Under the pieces are notes generated by a model, which did not search any database, was not told the origin of the DNA, and saw only the letters and a list, made by a program, of their open reading frames with translations. Shown one piece after another: positions 39,855 through 56,407 of a stretch of 64,000 bases of DNA. Every line of letters starts with the position of its first letter. Within the stretch, counting starts at the first letter, position 1. The position numbers and the translations under genes were made by a program. This DNA comes from Strobilurus pachycystidiatus (taxonomy: Eukaryota > Basidiomycota > Agaricomycetes > Agaricales > Physalacriaceae). The DNA lies in contig JAHLMK010000005.1 of NCBI GenBank assembly GCA_019915135.1, positions 558,001 through 622,000 of the forward strand, in the 5' to 3' direction.

Positions 39855-42800
39855 CTAAGTACTAAATGTAAGTATACTGTCTCTAATCTTCAACTTGACA
39901 CTACGATCCGCCGGCCATTCGAATCGGACAAGATGCAGACTATCCGCAATAGTCATGCTTGCTGCTCACGATATCAACACCTGCGTACGCCAAGTAAAGG
40001 AGTGTGTACTCACATTCGTCCCCAACATTAAACGGAAAGGTCTTGAACGGATCGGATCCAGAGTGTCCTTGTCGTGGCGGAGCCCCCGGGTTGAAGAAGC
40101 TCGAAAAGCTGGACCCAACCTTCCAAACCATAACGATACTTTCCTCGAGCGACAACGTCACCAGCCGACGTCCGTCAGGAGAGAAGCTGCAGGCTGCAAT
40201 CCGTCTCTTGTGATTTTCCAAGACGTAAAGCCGTATAGCCGTCTTCAAGTCGTACATCACAAGCGCGCCTTCACTCGTTCCAACAGCTAGGCGCTGAGTG
40301 CCCACATGAAAGTCGACACTCGGAAATCTATAGAATGGTTAGAGGACTCGAGGGGCATCCTAGACTGAACACACGTTTTAACGACGTGTCCCAAGATCTC
40401 TGTTGCAGTGTCCAAGACAGCATCTCTATGTGCGGTAGAGTTTGGGTCCAACGACTTCACAACAGCTTCCAGAAGTTTGGGCAGATTCGGGTAAAGTACC
40501 ATAGGTCGCTAACAGTTGTCAGCCGCCGCATACATATCATAACACAGAAATCAACCAACCTTCCGTATGAGGAACGCCACAATCTGCAGTACAGATCTTC
40601 GATACTCGAGACTATCCGGACTCAAGATATCCAGTCCCAACGTCGTCATGAACAGCGGCGTATTTGATGCCGCAATATGCAGGATCGCCAGCCGAGCCTG
40701 CGCACCAACGTTTTGCGCCGAGATGCTTTCCTTCTTGGATGTCGTCGCCAGAGTGAACAGTGACCTCAAGATCTCCATCGCGTCGATGTAGTGCTGCCAT
40801 ATATGGAAGCCGCGTGAGAAAAGGTCGACCGCGAGAGTCCGGAATATCGAATGCTCGTCGTGCAGGTATAACTTGATCGACTTGGATATGTCCGTCAAAG
40901 TGCTGCGCTTTCATCTCAGTCGACGCCACTCGCTCGGACGTGGAAAGTACCTCGTGGGAAACAAACTGTACTTCTCTGCAGCAAGATACCCGCAAATAAA
41001 GAGAGATAGAGCAGCGGGCATCGATTCCCGTGCTGCAGTAGGCTGTAAACATGGCACTGTGAAAAGTTCAATCTTCTTGGGGACTTGTAAATAGAGATAT
41101 TGAGCCACGAACAGTGATGCTGCCATTGCTCTGCAATGTGTATAGCGCTCTCATCTGACAAGCGCACGACAGAAGCGTCAAAGAGTAAACGGGCGCTCTG
41201 TCGAATCTCATCTGAAAAAACGTCAATGAACATTCTTGAAGCAGTGATAACAATTTACAAGACCCATTCAACCAATGTCGTGCCAAGAATGGTAAGCTGG
41301 GATGCTGGTACTTGTCGCCCACCGCAGATGGAAGGGAAGTAGCATAGAACGAGATGACGGTGTTGCTAGATTCTGTTAGGTCTGTCGTAAGAGATCAGAC
41401 AAAGTCTAACAATACTGTCGCGTGTCCAACCTTCGAAAAGTCCGAGCGCACGAAGCGCAGTAGTGATTCCCAGAGCCAGGGATGCTGAGACCTCCTCCGA
41501 AATACACCATCGATCGGCGGCACAGTTGGTGGTATACGTTGTAACGAAGCCGTTGCTAAAAAGGGTCGGAGGATCATCCATTTGTCTACCCACATCACTT
41601 ACCTTAGCATGCCAACCGACACGGAGGAAAGTGGAATCTCTAGATCGTCGCGACATATTTCATCGATTCCATTATTCAGCCCATTTGACAGAATAGCTGC
41701 AAGCAAACTTCGAAGACGGTCCTGCATAGAGAAAATCACGCGAGTCTGAGAGCGACTCGTGCTGATCGCCTTCATGACCTGAACGGCCTCGGAGACAAAA
41801 CTTTCCAGTTTGAACAGAAGGGTCGAAGCTGTGACGAAATGGTGTTTAGAGCGAGTCTCAAAGACCAAGAGAACGCACTGACCGTTATCTGCACAGCGAT
41901 TCTCGAGAGGAGTCAACACGCCCTCCGGAAGACATCCATGACTCCCAATGGGCCTTCAGTGCATAAGTACGAACTCGACATCAATTTCGAAGAACGCACA
42001 GATCCGTCCATCCTCCTTGCCCAATCAACTCTTCCGCCTTTTTGACCGTCATCGACCGCCAAAACTCCTTCGTCTTAACATCCCACAAGCGAGCACGTCG
42101 ATCTGCGTATACGACAAGTAGATTGTCTTCACCTAAGCACACTCGAACGAGTGGGAATGCGGAGCCCGGTATGATGTACAAGCTAGGCCATCCCATCAGG
42201 TCCAACTCGAGCAGAAAGGATGATCAAGACTTGCAACTGGAATCCATCGATGACGAAGACAGCAATGGTACCATCTTGGGATACACACAGCACACACCCT
42301 CGGAGAGGTCCAGTGGCAACAGTGCTGAACTGAAGGACGTGCAGCAGCGGCGTCACGAATACGACCCAACGCGCGAGAATTCTCAGCGTGCTGTAGATAG
42401 AGTTCATGAAAGGCCTGACTTTGTGGGTCAAAGTACTTACTCAGCATGCCAAAACGCAATAGATCCGTCATCAGCTCCTCCGACTACATAGCGTTCTTTG
42501 GTTCGGCTATTTTGAACGAGATGCAGATTGACAATGAAGCCATCCAGCGCTACATCAGACACCTTTTGTGTTGCGCTCGTTGTCTGATGGCACAGGTGAG
42601 AAAATGATGATGTTCGTAGATATCCGTCAGCTGCGAATTGTTCAATATCTGTTGAAGAACTGCCGACGGTGCACATACCATGCCCAGTGACTATGAGGTC
42701 GAGTTCTAGAGGCAAAACTGATGTTATCTGCTTTGCGGCCGTTTGTGAAGGTATCTCAGACGGGGGACGCAGGCACCGTGAGCGACGAGATGTTTGGGCA

Positions 42801-44789
42801 CTTGCTTCATTGCACATTAGACGAGTGACTTGGAGCTTTTGTTCATCATTGTTGCGATCGACAGTAACAACCTCGATGGGTGAAACTATTTGTAGAAGGT
42901 CATATGGACCTGTCCGAATAGTGCGTATAAGGCTGGAATAGAATTGTCAACAAACACGCTGAGAAGTGCAAGACCTGAACGCCATACTGAGGTGAAAGAT
43001 CGGGTGTCGTAGGAAGGGCATAAACTTCCACGCGATCCTGTAGAAGTTATTTAGCCAGGTACATCTTTCCAAAAGAAGCGTTACCTGGAATGCGATACCG
43101 CATGAGGCGTCCGTAAACCACTTCAGGTCCTGGATGTTTTCCAGTATGATATTGAACGAAGTGTGAAGTGCTTGATCACGATATTCATATGACTGTGAAC
43201 GCCTCAGGATAACAAAATGCGCACAGAGGCTAAACGAACCGCAAAATTAGTCTCTGACCAGCACAATATGCGTGCACGCTCCTTCGTCCTAACTCGGGTA
43301 CCTAAAATGGTACCCGCTACGTCCAAAACGCCTGCATCGACATGGTCGCCGAGTAGGATCCGATCTTTCGATTCATCACTCTCTGGTGCTGGTGTCGCCT
43401 CCGCAGATTGTGCTCTGTTCAACTTGAAAGGAATGTGAAGACCTGCAAGTCCGCTATGTGGGTCGGGAGCATGTATCTGGAATGGTTGCACCAGTGGTAG
43501 CTCTGAGAGCTGTATCGCGGACAGGAAGAGATGCTTCTCCCATGAAACATAATGGAGTATTGCCGGACCTGAACTTGACGTCTATCAAGGCGTGTACGAG
43601 CTGTAGGAGCATGCTTACCATCGTCTAGACTAGTACCAACAAAGGCGCCTGTAGCAAACCACTCAGCTACCTTGACCAGTCCCACATTCGTGGCGCCTAT
43701 GAAGTCGCCATCAACGTATTCGAACACAAGCATGCGAAACTGCTGCTGGTTGTCATCGTTTTCCACATCTGGTGGTATCATATCCGAATCAATCAAGCCG
43801 GATACAACTATAAACGTTGACTGGGCAGTTTTTAGACTGTGGACAGCGGATCATCTATACCAGCACTGACCTGAGCAATATGAACACGGTGCAAATGCCG
43901 CCATAACCAGACACCATGGCGGTGCGGGCGACTCGTGATGGAAGGATCGTTGTGGTCATCAGACAGATGTCCATCGTCCATGTGTACTATAGCAAGACAC
44001 CGTCCGTCAAGACTTGATGTTACTGATAGATCCCTACAGTTGGTTTAGCATACTTGTCCCGCGGTTGATCAGACATTGCACTGACCCCGACATGTAGAGA
44101 GTAAGGTAACGAGAATCACTAATGTTCATAATGTCAGCAACAACTTGAGGTTGACCTGATCGTGGCGGGGGATGTATTTGACACTGGAACTGAGGTGCTC
44201 GGGTTGTGGGAGAGGATGGCGTCGATAGAGTTCTGGGTGTGAACGCTGGCGATACATTCGCGGACAAAAGAGATCTGTATGCACCGTCCTTGCGCTTTGG
44301 CGTGAGGTCCATTGACAATGCCGCGACTGATGCATCAATCGAGCCGCGTTTTGTACTCGGCCGCTTGCCCTTCAAGATGTCCTTCAGCTTGTCCGCTTCT
44401 TCCTCGTAATCCACGAAGTTCGTCGGCGCCTCAACTTGTTCCTTTGTTATTCCCGACGATATTCTCGACCGTGACGCGACGACAAATGGTGGGAGTCCCG
44501 AAGACACACTGACGGGTGAGATGGAGCGCGACGTTGTACGCGATTCAGACGAAGACGCCACAGGACTGGACGGCCGGGATACGTGGGTAGATTTGGGCTC
44601 CTTGAGCGGTGCCGGAGGGGATGTGGATGGCGCCTTGGCTTGTGTGTGTGCTTCGTGTAATATGAAAGATGTTCCGTCCTGGCACCCGAGCATGACGGCG
44701 GCGTCGCCGGAGGCAACGACGGAGACGGCAGGTTCTGCGTACTGGCGCCCATTTTCAAAGGATAGAGGCAGGACAAGTCCTGCAGCCAT
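39855..44789 (-). CDS. WDR7-like WD40 repeat protein (many exons)
   Basis: A long gene of a dozen or more short exons starting at ATG 44,789 (MAAGLVLPLSFENG) and ending at TAG 39,855. Recognisable parts are a serine/proline-rich insert with VEAPTNFVDYEEEADKLKDI, WD-type blades (ADRRARLWDVKTKEFWRSM; CSFSPDGRRLVTLSLEESIVMVW), a helical region (RTLAVDLFSRGFHIWQHY; TATEILGHVVKTF) and the C-terminus VGTSEGALVMYDLKTAIRLY. This order matches WDR7 (rabconnectin-3 beta), which works with DMXL/Rav1-type proteins on V-ATPase assembly. I did not resolve every splice site. Confidence 0.8.
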
Positions 44790-45967
44790 GCCTCTAAGTG
44801 ATGATGATGGTTATAGCTCAAGTCGAGCGACTCCGTGACAAGTCACGCGCCTGCTTCTTGCCTAACTTTGACCAGGTCTAAATAAGCGCTCAGAGTGCTT
44901 GTTTCTCGTCGATGTATTGGCTAGCCTTGCAATTTATATGTGCTTGTAAGTCAGTGCTACAGAATATACGTAGGAAGTCCCATTCAAGTCCCATCAATCA
45001 AGCCGGATGAGCCTGAGATTGTGGCAGGTAAGTACTTATTATTCTCGAAATAGCTGTGTAGATCATCACTACTATTCAAACCTCTACCTCCATAGTGGCG
45101 CAGCACATTGGCACGAATTCGCAGAGCTAGCGTCGTACGTCTACATCCTCAGATCACTTCTCGAACGCCAACGATATCGAATGCAGCGCCGCGGCCGATG
45201 CCAGGCAAATCAGTGTTCTGTGCAAGCAAAAACGGTCCGTGAATGTATTCTCAATAGTCTCAAACGGCGATGCTTTCGCGAAACGTACGTCGAAATCCTC
45301 TTCAGGGTTTGTGCACATGTGGCCACCGTTGGCAATGACTAGTAGTACTGATCATCAATGTACGACAGGGAATACGACTGCTTCATCTGCCGTGAATTAC
45401 CTCAAAAGGAATCTCTCCTCACTCAAGAAGCCCTTGTACACCACGTTGACCTTACGCAGTAAGTGCGCCACATTTCCCTATCCCCACCCCCGCCGACAGT
45501 CGTCACATCCGACTGACTTATCCAATCCAGTCATCACAGGAGCGGAGTATGTATATGTATATGCTGTGACGACATCTTTCTTGGCCCCGAAGGTCTCGCC
45601 AACCACTGTTAGTCCCCTTCCACCAAATATTGTGGCGGCATTGCGCTGAACAGAGAGCCTATAGTTGGAACCGCACCAGATCACGAGCCTGTGGTTGACA
45701 AGAGAATTGATGATCTCATTTGTGCCGACAATCTCTTGATCTTTGCCTCGATGGCGAGGATAGCGAGACCGCGAAGAGCGCGAGAGAGACCAAATTAGCA
45801 TCCTTTGGAAGGACCCACCGCTATGTCATCAACCTCTATAATGAAACTGCACTGCTCGACTGTTTGTCAGAAATATATATCTCTGCCCTCATGAGATAGA
45901 CCCAATCATATCTATGGTTTGATGGTACATAAGTACAAAAGTTTTTCGTTTCAACTTCCCACACAAT
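44790..45967. other. Intergenic region with weak plus-strand frames
   Basis: A plus-strand frame at 45,239-45,649 and a short cysteine-containing one at 45,358 (MYDREYDCFICRELP) exist, but neither continues into a convincing gene. It probably contains the WD40 gene promoter and the 3' end of the fusion gene. Confidence 0.35.
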
Positions 45968-48417
<2,450 letters not shown>

Positions 48418-49983
48418 CAAGATTATGTCGGACCGAATCTCCGAATCTTGAAAACTTTTGTCACTCGGCAACAGCCTGCCGCCGGCATACGGACCTTAAG
48501 AGGACGCGCGGCCGGAGTTGGTCTTGCCCTCTTACCACCACGACCATTTTTTTCTGACCGTCTCCTGGTACGTATCCTTCTCACTTCCCATCCGATGATT
48601 CATTATAAACGTCAAAATCGCAACGACTCGTTCTAAACGGGATTGACCGCAACTTTTTTACTGAGACCCGACTCTGTTGACCCTCTTCGTATTTACTAAC
48701 GCATCTTTTCCAGGTCCATACTGTCAAGTAGTCTACGAAAATGTACGTTCGCCTCCTCTCATCGCCTATGAGGATAATTTGCCGGGGCCATACGACTCTT
48801 TGAAGACTCTCGAGTCTTGGAAAGCTGCATGATTTACGTCCGGCTATCAGCTTCGAGCTGACTTTATTCTGAGCCTTTAAGATGGAAATAAACTTGACGG
48901 GCACCTGGCTGACGAACGTCCTAGGTAATCTCCTATTTGCAGTACCAGACCACATCAACATGTATCCTGTTCTCATAATATATCCATCTTCATATATCTT
49001 GCTGCTCATCTCATTGAGTCCTTCATTACATTCGAATATTCTCGTTTCCCCGCCAAACGTCACTGTCAATCTACTTAGACTCTCCGAGTCCCAGGTGTAG
49101 AAACACCAGAAACGTGTCTTGGCCGCCAAGTTGAAGGACTTCCACATACGTCTCGGAGTCGCAGCAACCAACACCGTGCTCATCTGATTGGCGATTGGCG
49201 GGTCACCTGGCTTCGCGGAAGGAACGTGTCTCCGTCACTGAACCTTGAGGTAAGTAACTACGCGGTGCAGAGTTGCAAACTTTCCTCTGCCGGCGCCTGT
49301 GTGAGCGCAGGATCATGTTGGACCACCGTGTGCCACCACAGCCTGGAAACTCATTCATCCAGGGATAGGATGGCGCTCATTAGGTTGCCGATGTCGCGAG
49401 ACCTGAAGCATTTCTCACCACATCTTGCATAGTAGCAGACACGCTCAGATATCGCAAAGAATCTCCAAGTCCGAGTCAATCCGGTACCGGTCCGCTTTTT
49501 GGGGGTGCCTTATTTTGGTGCTAACATCTACAAAGTGGCGTTAATAATAACACATCGATACTTGTGCATTGCAGGTCACCCGTCCACAGGTTTTGCCGGC
49601 CATTTCATGACTCGCATCTTTCTCCTTCGGTGGCAGACGTACGTGATGGCGAAATCTTGATGGCCTGGCCGAGCGCTTAACACGCCACTCTAGGATGTGT
49701 TCATGTTCAGAAATCGTAGCTGTATATTGCGCGAAGCATATCGTCATCGGGCGTAACACATACGCTAGTTGGCGACTTTGTCGACAGCATGAAGGTCTTC
49801 TTCTGGGGCACCCAGAATAGTGATCACTGATCATCGGTTCAACATGGGGTCAAATCTTTGCGTTCGCGGTGCGGAACCTAATGCCAAGAACCCAGAAAAC
49901 AATTTCAATATTGTACATGATCCGAAAACAGTGAAAGCGTAATATACGATAGTAGTTGTACAACGTCTCCAAACCAAAATCCC
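48418..49983. other. Intergenic region with a possible small plus-strand gene
   Basis: Plus-strand signs of a small spliced gene: GTACGTAT and GTACGTTC donors near 48,569 and 48,743, and a plausible last exon near 49,099-49,182 (KHQKRVLAAKLKDFHIRLG ... stop). I cannot find a consistent start. A 200-codon minus-strand frame (48,581-49,183) overlaps it and is less likely to be real. Confidence 0.25.
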
Positions 49984-50671
49984 TCAAGCATTGTTTGAAC
50001 TCTTCGGCGAGTTACTTTTCTTAGCCTGACTTTTGTCTCGCGGACGCGAGATGTTCCCCATGCCTCCACGGCCCGACGAATGCTAAGTTGTACATCCCAT
50101 TAGTGCATGCGAACGAGAGAACCACAAGTAACTTACGCTTATTTCTAGACTCAACTCCGTCCTGACTCGTGGCTCAACCACAGGGCTAGTATCCCCATCG
50201 AGGAAATTTCCTGCACCTCCTCGGCCAGTTGAGATCTAGGGCGTGAATCAGAATCGAGACCATCGGGCGTCGTTGAAAGCGCCACCTTCTTTTGAGATGT
50301 GTCTCTTCCTCGTGGGACATTCAACGGCGGTGCGTCGGCATATGGCACAGATGACTGCTTATTAGCTGGTCGGATGTTGCCCAGCCCGCCGCGCCCAGAA
50401 GATTGCTAGTCAAGTCTCAGACGTCTGAGACGAGCGCTGAACATGAGTCTCACCAACGGCCGTTGTCTGCTAGCATTGTCTGTACTCGGATCAACAACCT
50501 ATGTGGGTAGATGTATGAGGAAGGCTGACCTTCAAGAAGAGTAGTAGCCAGCGAATTCTGGTCAGAGTCCCTTGAGATGACCTTGCTGAGCTTTGCACCG
50601 AGAGCACTGAGTTGCCGAGACATGGGACTCGGTGAAGAAGTGGATTTTGTCGGTCGGTTTTGGTCATTCAT
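49984..50671 (-). CDS. PAR32/DUF3602-like protein with GRGG-GN repeats
   Basis: Starts MNDQNRPTKSTSSPSPMSRQ and carries three copies of the family motif: SSGRGGLGNIR, STGRGGAGNF and SSGRGGMGNIS. They are on successive exons separated by short introns, and the protein ends SPKSSNNA. In yeast, Par32/Amu1 of this family is a disordered phosphoprotein that lowers ammonium permease activity under TORC1-Npr1 control. Transfer of that role here is inference. The first intron's borders are uncertain; later exons are clear. Confidence 0.75.
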
Positions 50672-53069
50672 TCTGAGTGAGGAGGAGAGGGATGGGAAAG
50701 TCGCAACACGGGGATCTTATGTTACTGTAGCCCTTTTATGACATAGGATGGGTGTTATGGCGCATAAACTGGGCAATCGTGCGTGATCACGTCCACCTTA
50801 AGTTCTCCGCCAAGTGGCACGTTGTTCGTGTCATCTGGTCCCAAAAATCTACTCGTACCCTGTTTCATTCAATAACTTATGATGCCCGCATACCCCATGT
50901 CGACGAAAAGCCGTCGCCTGATTGTATACAATTACAACTTGCCTGGACGTGGTGCTGCGACGCGGGCCAGGATCATGTTTTCAATCACGAGATGAGGTCG
51001 GGAGGCACCTTTTGAAGTTTTTCAATGTCTTGGACGAACGTAAACGGTTGGCGCGTGAACAATGCCGCAGGCATGTCAACTCCGCCGATTACTGTGGAAA
51101 CCCTCACAGTCGCGGAGAAAGTCAGGCAAGATGTACTGCGTCTCGCTGTTCCGCTGTCCTGAAGAGAAAAGAGGGTGATACTTGCAGTACAACCGGATGC
51201 AAGCAGCCCATCTCTAGAGCAATGAATGCGGTGGTGGCGTAGGTACAGTCAGTGCTGTCTTTGAGTGTGGGGTGGGTAAATTGTGAGGTGAGCTTACAGA
51301 TGCTTCCAAAAAAGGTCATGCACTAGCGTCAGTCGGGCTATTACAGTAAAATTGGCGATGAGAAGAGGGAAAAGGATAAATGTGGGGAGGAACCACAACA
51401 GTAAACAAACACCCATTGCTCGGAACCGGCCCGAGTGCCGCACGTCTTCTCTTGCTTCTTGCTTTAACCACCCTGCAATGTCCCCGGCCGATAAGAGCAA
51501 ATCACTACGTGTGTATCCCCGTAGCACTCAGGACTAAACTCTCAGGTGCAAAGCAAGTAACACAATGCACGTTATGGCAACTTCTGAGCCATCCAACTCA
51601 TTGCGATCGGTGAGACGATCACCACCTCGATTTCCTCCAGCGCTCCGAGAAACACAACGGTACAACCCTGGAATGTATACTGATAGGCTTCTTACTTACT
51701 CGACGTTTGTATTCATACCGAATCTGAATGGAACTCAAGCTTACTGACATGCCAAGGATACGTACGGCCTTGCCAGCTGCGGTATACATGCTTACTAGCC
51801 TCACTCGATGGGAGTCTTTCCTGACTCTCTCCTTGGCCTTTGTACCATCCCTCTCCTTCGGTACTCGATGTTACGAGACCTGCCAAGCTTCTTTCGTACC
51901 CTTTCCCATCATATCTGTCTAGCTTATCTTCACTCCTTATCGTGTCACCTTCGTCACTGCCCTTCTCCGAGAGGCTCGTGGCCAATGGAGGGCGTGGCAT
52001 CAGTGTTGCTATGTGACTGTCCTCAGGACAGAGTTCCCAATCGGTAACTTAATGATGAGCTCGAGAATCCTGTGAGTCCACTTTATTTACGCGTCGCATT
52101 GCTCTACTAGTACCAAAGCTTACGTTGAATCGTTCGGCGTTTCACTGGATGATAATCTTGAGAGCCTTTGATTTACAACACGACGACAACTTGGATGCCC
52201 GGACAACGCGCATCTTCTTGCCCAACGATGGGGAATCCGTCCCACCGACTGTCACGTTTCATCCGTACAGGTCGTCTCCTTTGTCTTGCGAAGCATCTCA
52301 TCTGCCGTTTGAGCGCAAATGAATCAACTCCACAATGTGCCTATCTGCTCGAGGATAACTTCATCAGGCTACAAATGGTTTCCTTTGATCAAGGTGTATA
52401 TCCATCTTTTGTCCTTGGTCACTGTTGAAGATTATCAGAAGATTATCATCTAACGTTCGGGCTCAATCAAACTTGGAAGCTCAGTGCTTATGGCGTAGCT
52501 TCCCTTTGAGTATTTCTTTCACTCGTTCAGAATTCTGCCAGTGGCCTCGCCTCGAATGGAACGAGGATGGGTTGAAAGTGGGTCGACTCGGGGTCGACGG
52601 AGCGGAGTGAAGCGGCCCGGCGGAATATGCAGGCATCTCGGAGTATGCGTCATGATGAGTCGACTTCGCATCCCGCATGTGAATCGACTCACATCCCGGT
52701 GCCTCTCGCCCGGGACACGTCAGACACCGCGTTCCGTGATTGTCGTGGACATTGTTGAACTGTCCATTGTTCGAGCTGTACGGACCCCGAGTGTTCATCA
52801 CATCTACTGGGGGCAGCATTCAAACATACATTCACGTGAAGTCTCGCACTGTTGAACAAAGAGTGTTGAACAAAGAACGACAGTTGAATTGGTGACGTGT
52901 AGCATAGCGTAGGAGTATCGAATTATGGTAGGTAAAGTACAACAGACAGCGAATAGATAACCCAGATGAACGACGTGCATGGTAAAAGTACATAGTGAAT
53001 GAACCAAATGTCCCTTAGAGAAAACGAAGATGATGCAAGGTGCGATGATGAGGTGTGGCGCGGAGAGCA
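50672..53069. other. Region without a confident gene
   Basis: The minus-strand frame 51,294-51,527 has a membrane-like stretch (VCLLLWFLPTFILFPLLIAN). Another at 51,713-52,000 is charged and serine-rich. Possible joins need introns of about 23 nt, too short for this genome, so I do not call a gene. Nothing repetitive stands out. Confidence 0.3.
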
Positions 53070-53654
53070 TTAATGGCTGACGACTTCCCAGTCATCCATA
53101 ACGATGTCCTCGCAGGAATTTGAGCAGTCAGGCATCTCGCCTTCCTGCAGCATGCGCTCCAGTTCCCTTGTGGCACAAGTAAGCGAGACGGCAAGCCGAG
53201 GACCCATGGTTAGGATCTTCTGGCCCTCGGAGGTGGCGCGCATACAGCGCTGTATGGCCATGCGATGGAGGTCAGGCTCCCGAGGGAATCTGCGGGGACG
53301 GGAGCGGGGTTGTGGGGTGGAATAGGATGGTGCTGTGGTTTGTGGCGGTGTATAGGTGGTGCGCGGTGGCGAGTGGGACGGCGCCTGCGACTGCGACTGC
53401 GAGCGCGACTTGCGAATGGGCGCAGGGTGTGTGATGGGCGCGAAAGAGGCGGCAATGCTCTTTTCGACCGAGTTGCGCAGCTCCTTGGACGCTGTTATGT
53501 AGATGGAGCCGCTGGTGCCACTCCGCTGCTGGTTGGGCAGGTCGGAGAGCGAGAGGAAGGAATGAGAGCGGCGCAGAGACATTTTCGCGCGTTTGGCTGG
53601 GGGCTCGCTGGGGGATGGCGGGAGGGAGCGCTTAACAGTGGTGGTCGTACTCAT
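53070..53654 (-). CDS. Uncharacterised 194-aa protein
   Basis: Single exon. It starts MSTTTTVKRSLPPSPSEPPA, has a basic KRAKMSLRRSH stretch that could be a nuclear signal, then a serine/proline-rich middle. The conserved-looking C-terminal part is helical (DLHRMAIQRCMRATSEGQKI ... TCATRELERMLQEGEMPD) with an acidic end (EDIVMDDWEVV). I do not recognise the family. The composition fits a small fungal nuclear or cell-cycle protein, but nothing specific supports that. Confidence 0.7.
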   Translation of the reverse strand: MSTTTTVKRSLPPSPSEPPAKRAKMSLRRSHSFLSLSDLPNQQRSGTSGSIYITASKELRNSVEKSIAASFAPITHPAPIRKSRSQSQSQAPSHSPPRTTYTPPQTTAPSYSTPQPRSRPRRFPREPDLHRMAIQRCMRATSEGQKILTMGPRLAVSLTCATRELERMLQEGEMPDCSNSCEDIVMDDWEVVSH

Positions 53655-56317
53655 CAGAGGGCCGGAGTCCTTTTTGACGCCGCTTTATGAATGCAACGGT
53701 TGCACCGGCAGTTTCCGAATATCAAATGTGATAATCACCCGCTTTTGTCCCGGTTTGGAGGCGTTGTTTGTTCGCGCGGATCTTGTTTCATTCCTGTCTC
53801 TCTTTGTTGTTCGCTAAACGATGTTTTATTGTTTAAGACTTCCGTATCCCTCTGTCTCTTTGTTCGTCAAAGACGGCCGAGTCCTCTCTTTGCGACCTAT
53901 CTTTCTCTTGTTTCTGGCCTTCCATGCGGCCCGCCAATTTACCGCGTGCCATGCCCATAGGCCCGCGCGCGCATCCACATGCCATTGCTATGTACCTCGC
54001 CCCGACTATCATCCGCTCCGGAGAAAGGCGTGCGGGACTGCTGCACTGCCACACATCACTTCGCTTTTCTCCGTCTCAGGCTCCCCGTTCAGTCTGTTCA
54101 ACCCCCATCAATATCACGATCTTGATCATCACAACGCGGGGTGATAGACGCGGCGACTCTCACAGGTCCGATGTCGGAGGGATATGGCCAGGATTCCCCA
54201 CCTCCTCGGTTTATCCCATTCGCTGATCTTGATTCCCACAACCCCTCGGTGCGCTGTCCACGGCGAGCGCTCAATCATGATCGCTATCCTCCTTGACGGG
54301 GCCACGTTGGCCATCTCTCTGGACGCGTTTAGAGATGCAATATTGGAGCCCGCTCCATTCGCCGGTAAATGGTCATCGCGGCGTACCGTGTCAACACGGC
54401 GGCAAAAGAAAGGCTTCGTTCACACGCACAGCACCAATCGCCTCTAGTCAGTATGACGCATACATCGCTACGGCCTAGATGGCTCCAAGCACGAGTTGTA
54501 CCGCAGGGCCCTACGACCTGACCACTGATGCTGTACAGACTTTGGACGACGTCATCTGAAGCTGGGGAACTTTGGATGCGGTATCCCAGAGTTCACCGCC
54601 GATGTATTTCCTGATAGCGGTCGACACGATCACGCCCTGGCCCTGTATGTCTTCAATTGAGTAGCGTGGGTCCATACGCGAGGCCGACACTATAATCTTT
54701 CCCTTTTGGTCGAGCTCTACAGGCTACTACAAGTAGTGACCACGCGCCTCTAGGCGGCTACTACGGGCAGATAGCCCTGACATCCTCTCTGCGGCGTTTC
54801 CGTAAGTTATTAACCTGCTACGTGACCAGGTTCTTCCGCCTCTCACATATTCTTCAACCTGCAGCAAACAGGGCTCCATACGTCCTGTTCGACTGCCGGA
54901 CTTCTATCGGTATGGATGCATCTGCACCTCATCACTGTACCTTCAAACGTTCCACGGCTTAAATGATAGCGCTGATTCGTACCTGCCCCCGTCAGCATGC
55001 AGATTCACGGATCTAGTCGTATTTTCGACGACTTGACCCCGCTGATTGAATGATAGCGCGCGTCTCCCACATGGCAGATAGAATCGATGTGTATGCTTGT
55101 CTGGCTGCCAAGCTTAGACATGATGACAATCGCCGCGCGTGCTGCAAATATGCCGGCGTAGATTATTGTCCTTGTCGGCGATCTGCGGATACATGCAAGG
55201 CACACAAACACCATGCATGTGTAGAGATGTGTTCACGGTGACTCGGTGGATTCTGGCTTGATGGCTGAACCGCAGACATCACCTGTTTAAAATTAAAAAT
55301 CCCCGTCGTCAATGCGACGGTTACACTGCGAAAGTTCCGGATAACCGGACCGTTGTGTATTGAACTCTGACCGCCGCCACCGCCCATGCGCCACGATTCC
55401 CGCCGCCGACCTTTAGCGCGCTTGTGAAGTCCAGACCGTCGATCGTGGACCCTCCGTTTACGGACCGATTCTCAGGGAACAAAGCGGTGGCCACTGTGGG
55501 TTTCACTGCAGAAGGAGACCTAGGCTAGTTCGCATATCCCAACACTGAACAGTCTGTTGATGATCGCATTCGTGTATGCATTCAGTCTTACATGCCGACA
55601 AAGAGCCTCTGATTAGGGTCTGATTGGCTGAGTGGGAGGAAATTTGGACATTCTGGCAGTCGACGACATGAGCCAGCTATAACTTGACTAAACTGCTAGA
55701 CGAAAAATCGTGGTACTAGTGACTCTAACATTGATGAGTGAGTCTCGGCTGGAACGGGTCTGCATCGCGGCATGTCCTTTACTTCAACGTTCCTCGGTCA
55801 TTTTCCTTCTGTCAACGCTAGAAGTTCCGGAGAGTGTCGCGGTAGCCCAGTACAGTGAGCTGGACACTGAATCTCAATGTGGCTCGAGAGAGACTGGTGA
55901 CAGGGCACAATCTAAGAATAATTCTCTGGTGAATTAGTGTTTGATTGGGTTGAACTGGAACGCGTCTGATATTGTAGCTCGAATATCCTCACCCACTGTG
56001 TTTACGCCACTCAGTCTTGAATCTTGATTCAAGTTTCCATCCTGGGCCTCAACAGCTTTCATTCCTCAATGAAGTAGCTCTGAATGTAACGTCTCTCAGA
56101 TTCGTAGAGCTTCTATGTAATTTAATCACTGCGTGACTCGTCGAAGCCTTCTATGCTTCCTAGCCTTCCCTGTCGCTAGCTTCACGGTCCTTTTGAGTTT
56201 TGGTCTTGGTCACTCTTCGTCGTCATATCAACTCTTCAATAGACTTGAGCGCGGATCACTGCAGCTCTTGTGTCTGATCCGGAGGTGTCGACAGCACACC
56301 AAACAATAACACAGATG
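53655..56317. other. 2.6-kb region without a recognisable gene
   Basis: Several short frames exist on both strands, none with a family motif or consistent introns. It may include decayed coding sequence around 55,320-55,510 (minus strand: SVNGGSTIDGLDFTSALKVG). Confidence 0.3.
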
Positions 56318-56325
56318 TATATAAG
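56318..56325 (+). promoter_or_regulatory. TATA box of the RBR ligase gene
   Basis: TATATAAG lies 83 bp before the ATG at 56,408, a usual distance for a transcript with a short leader. Confidence 0.55.
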
Positions 56326-56407
56326 GGCCTGCTCTACGTGAACAGACCTCGCCTGGTTTTCCGTCTATCATCCTTTCCATCCCTTCATTCTTGAACCTTC
56401 ACAAGAT

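Noticed and set aside
48581..49183. 200-codon minus-strand frame as a gene
   Set aside because: No family motif. It overlaps plus-strand splice-like signals, and its composition looks like chance open frame.
51000..52000. Multi-exon membrane protein gene on the minus strand
   Set aside because: Joining the open stretches needs introns of about 23 nt, half the length of all others in this window, and no family was recognised.
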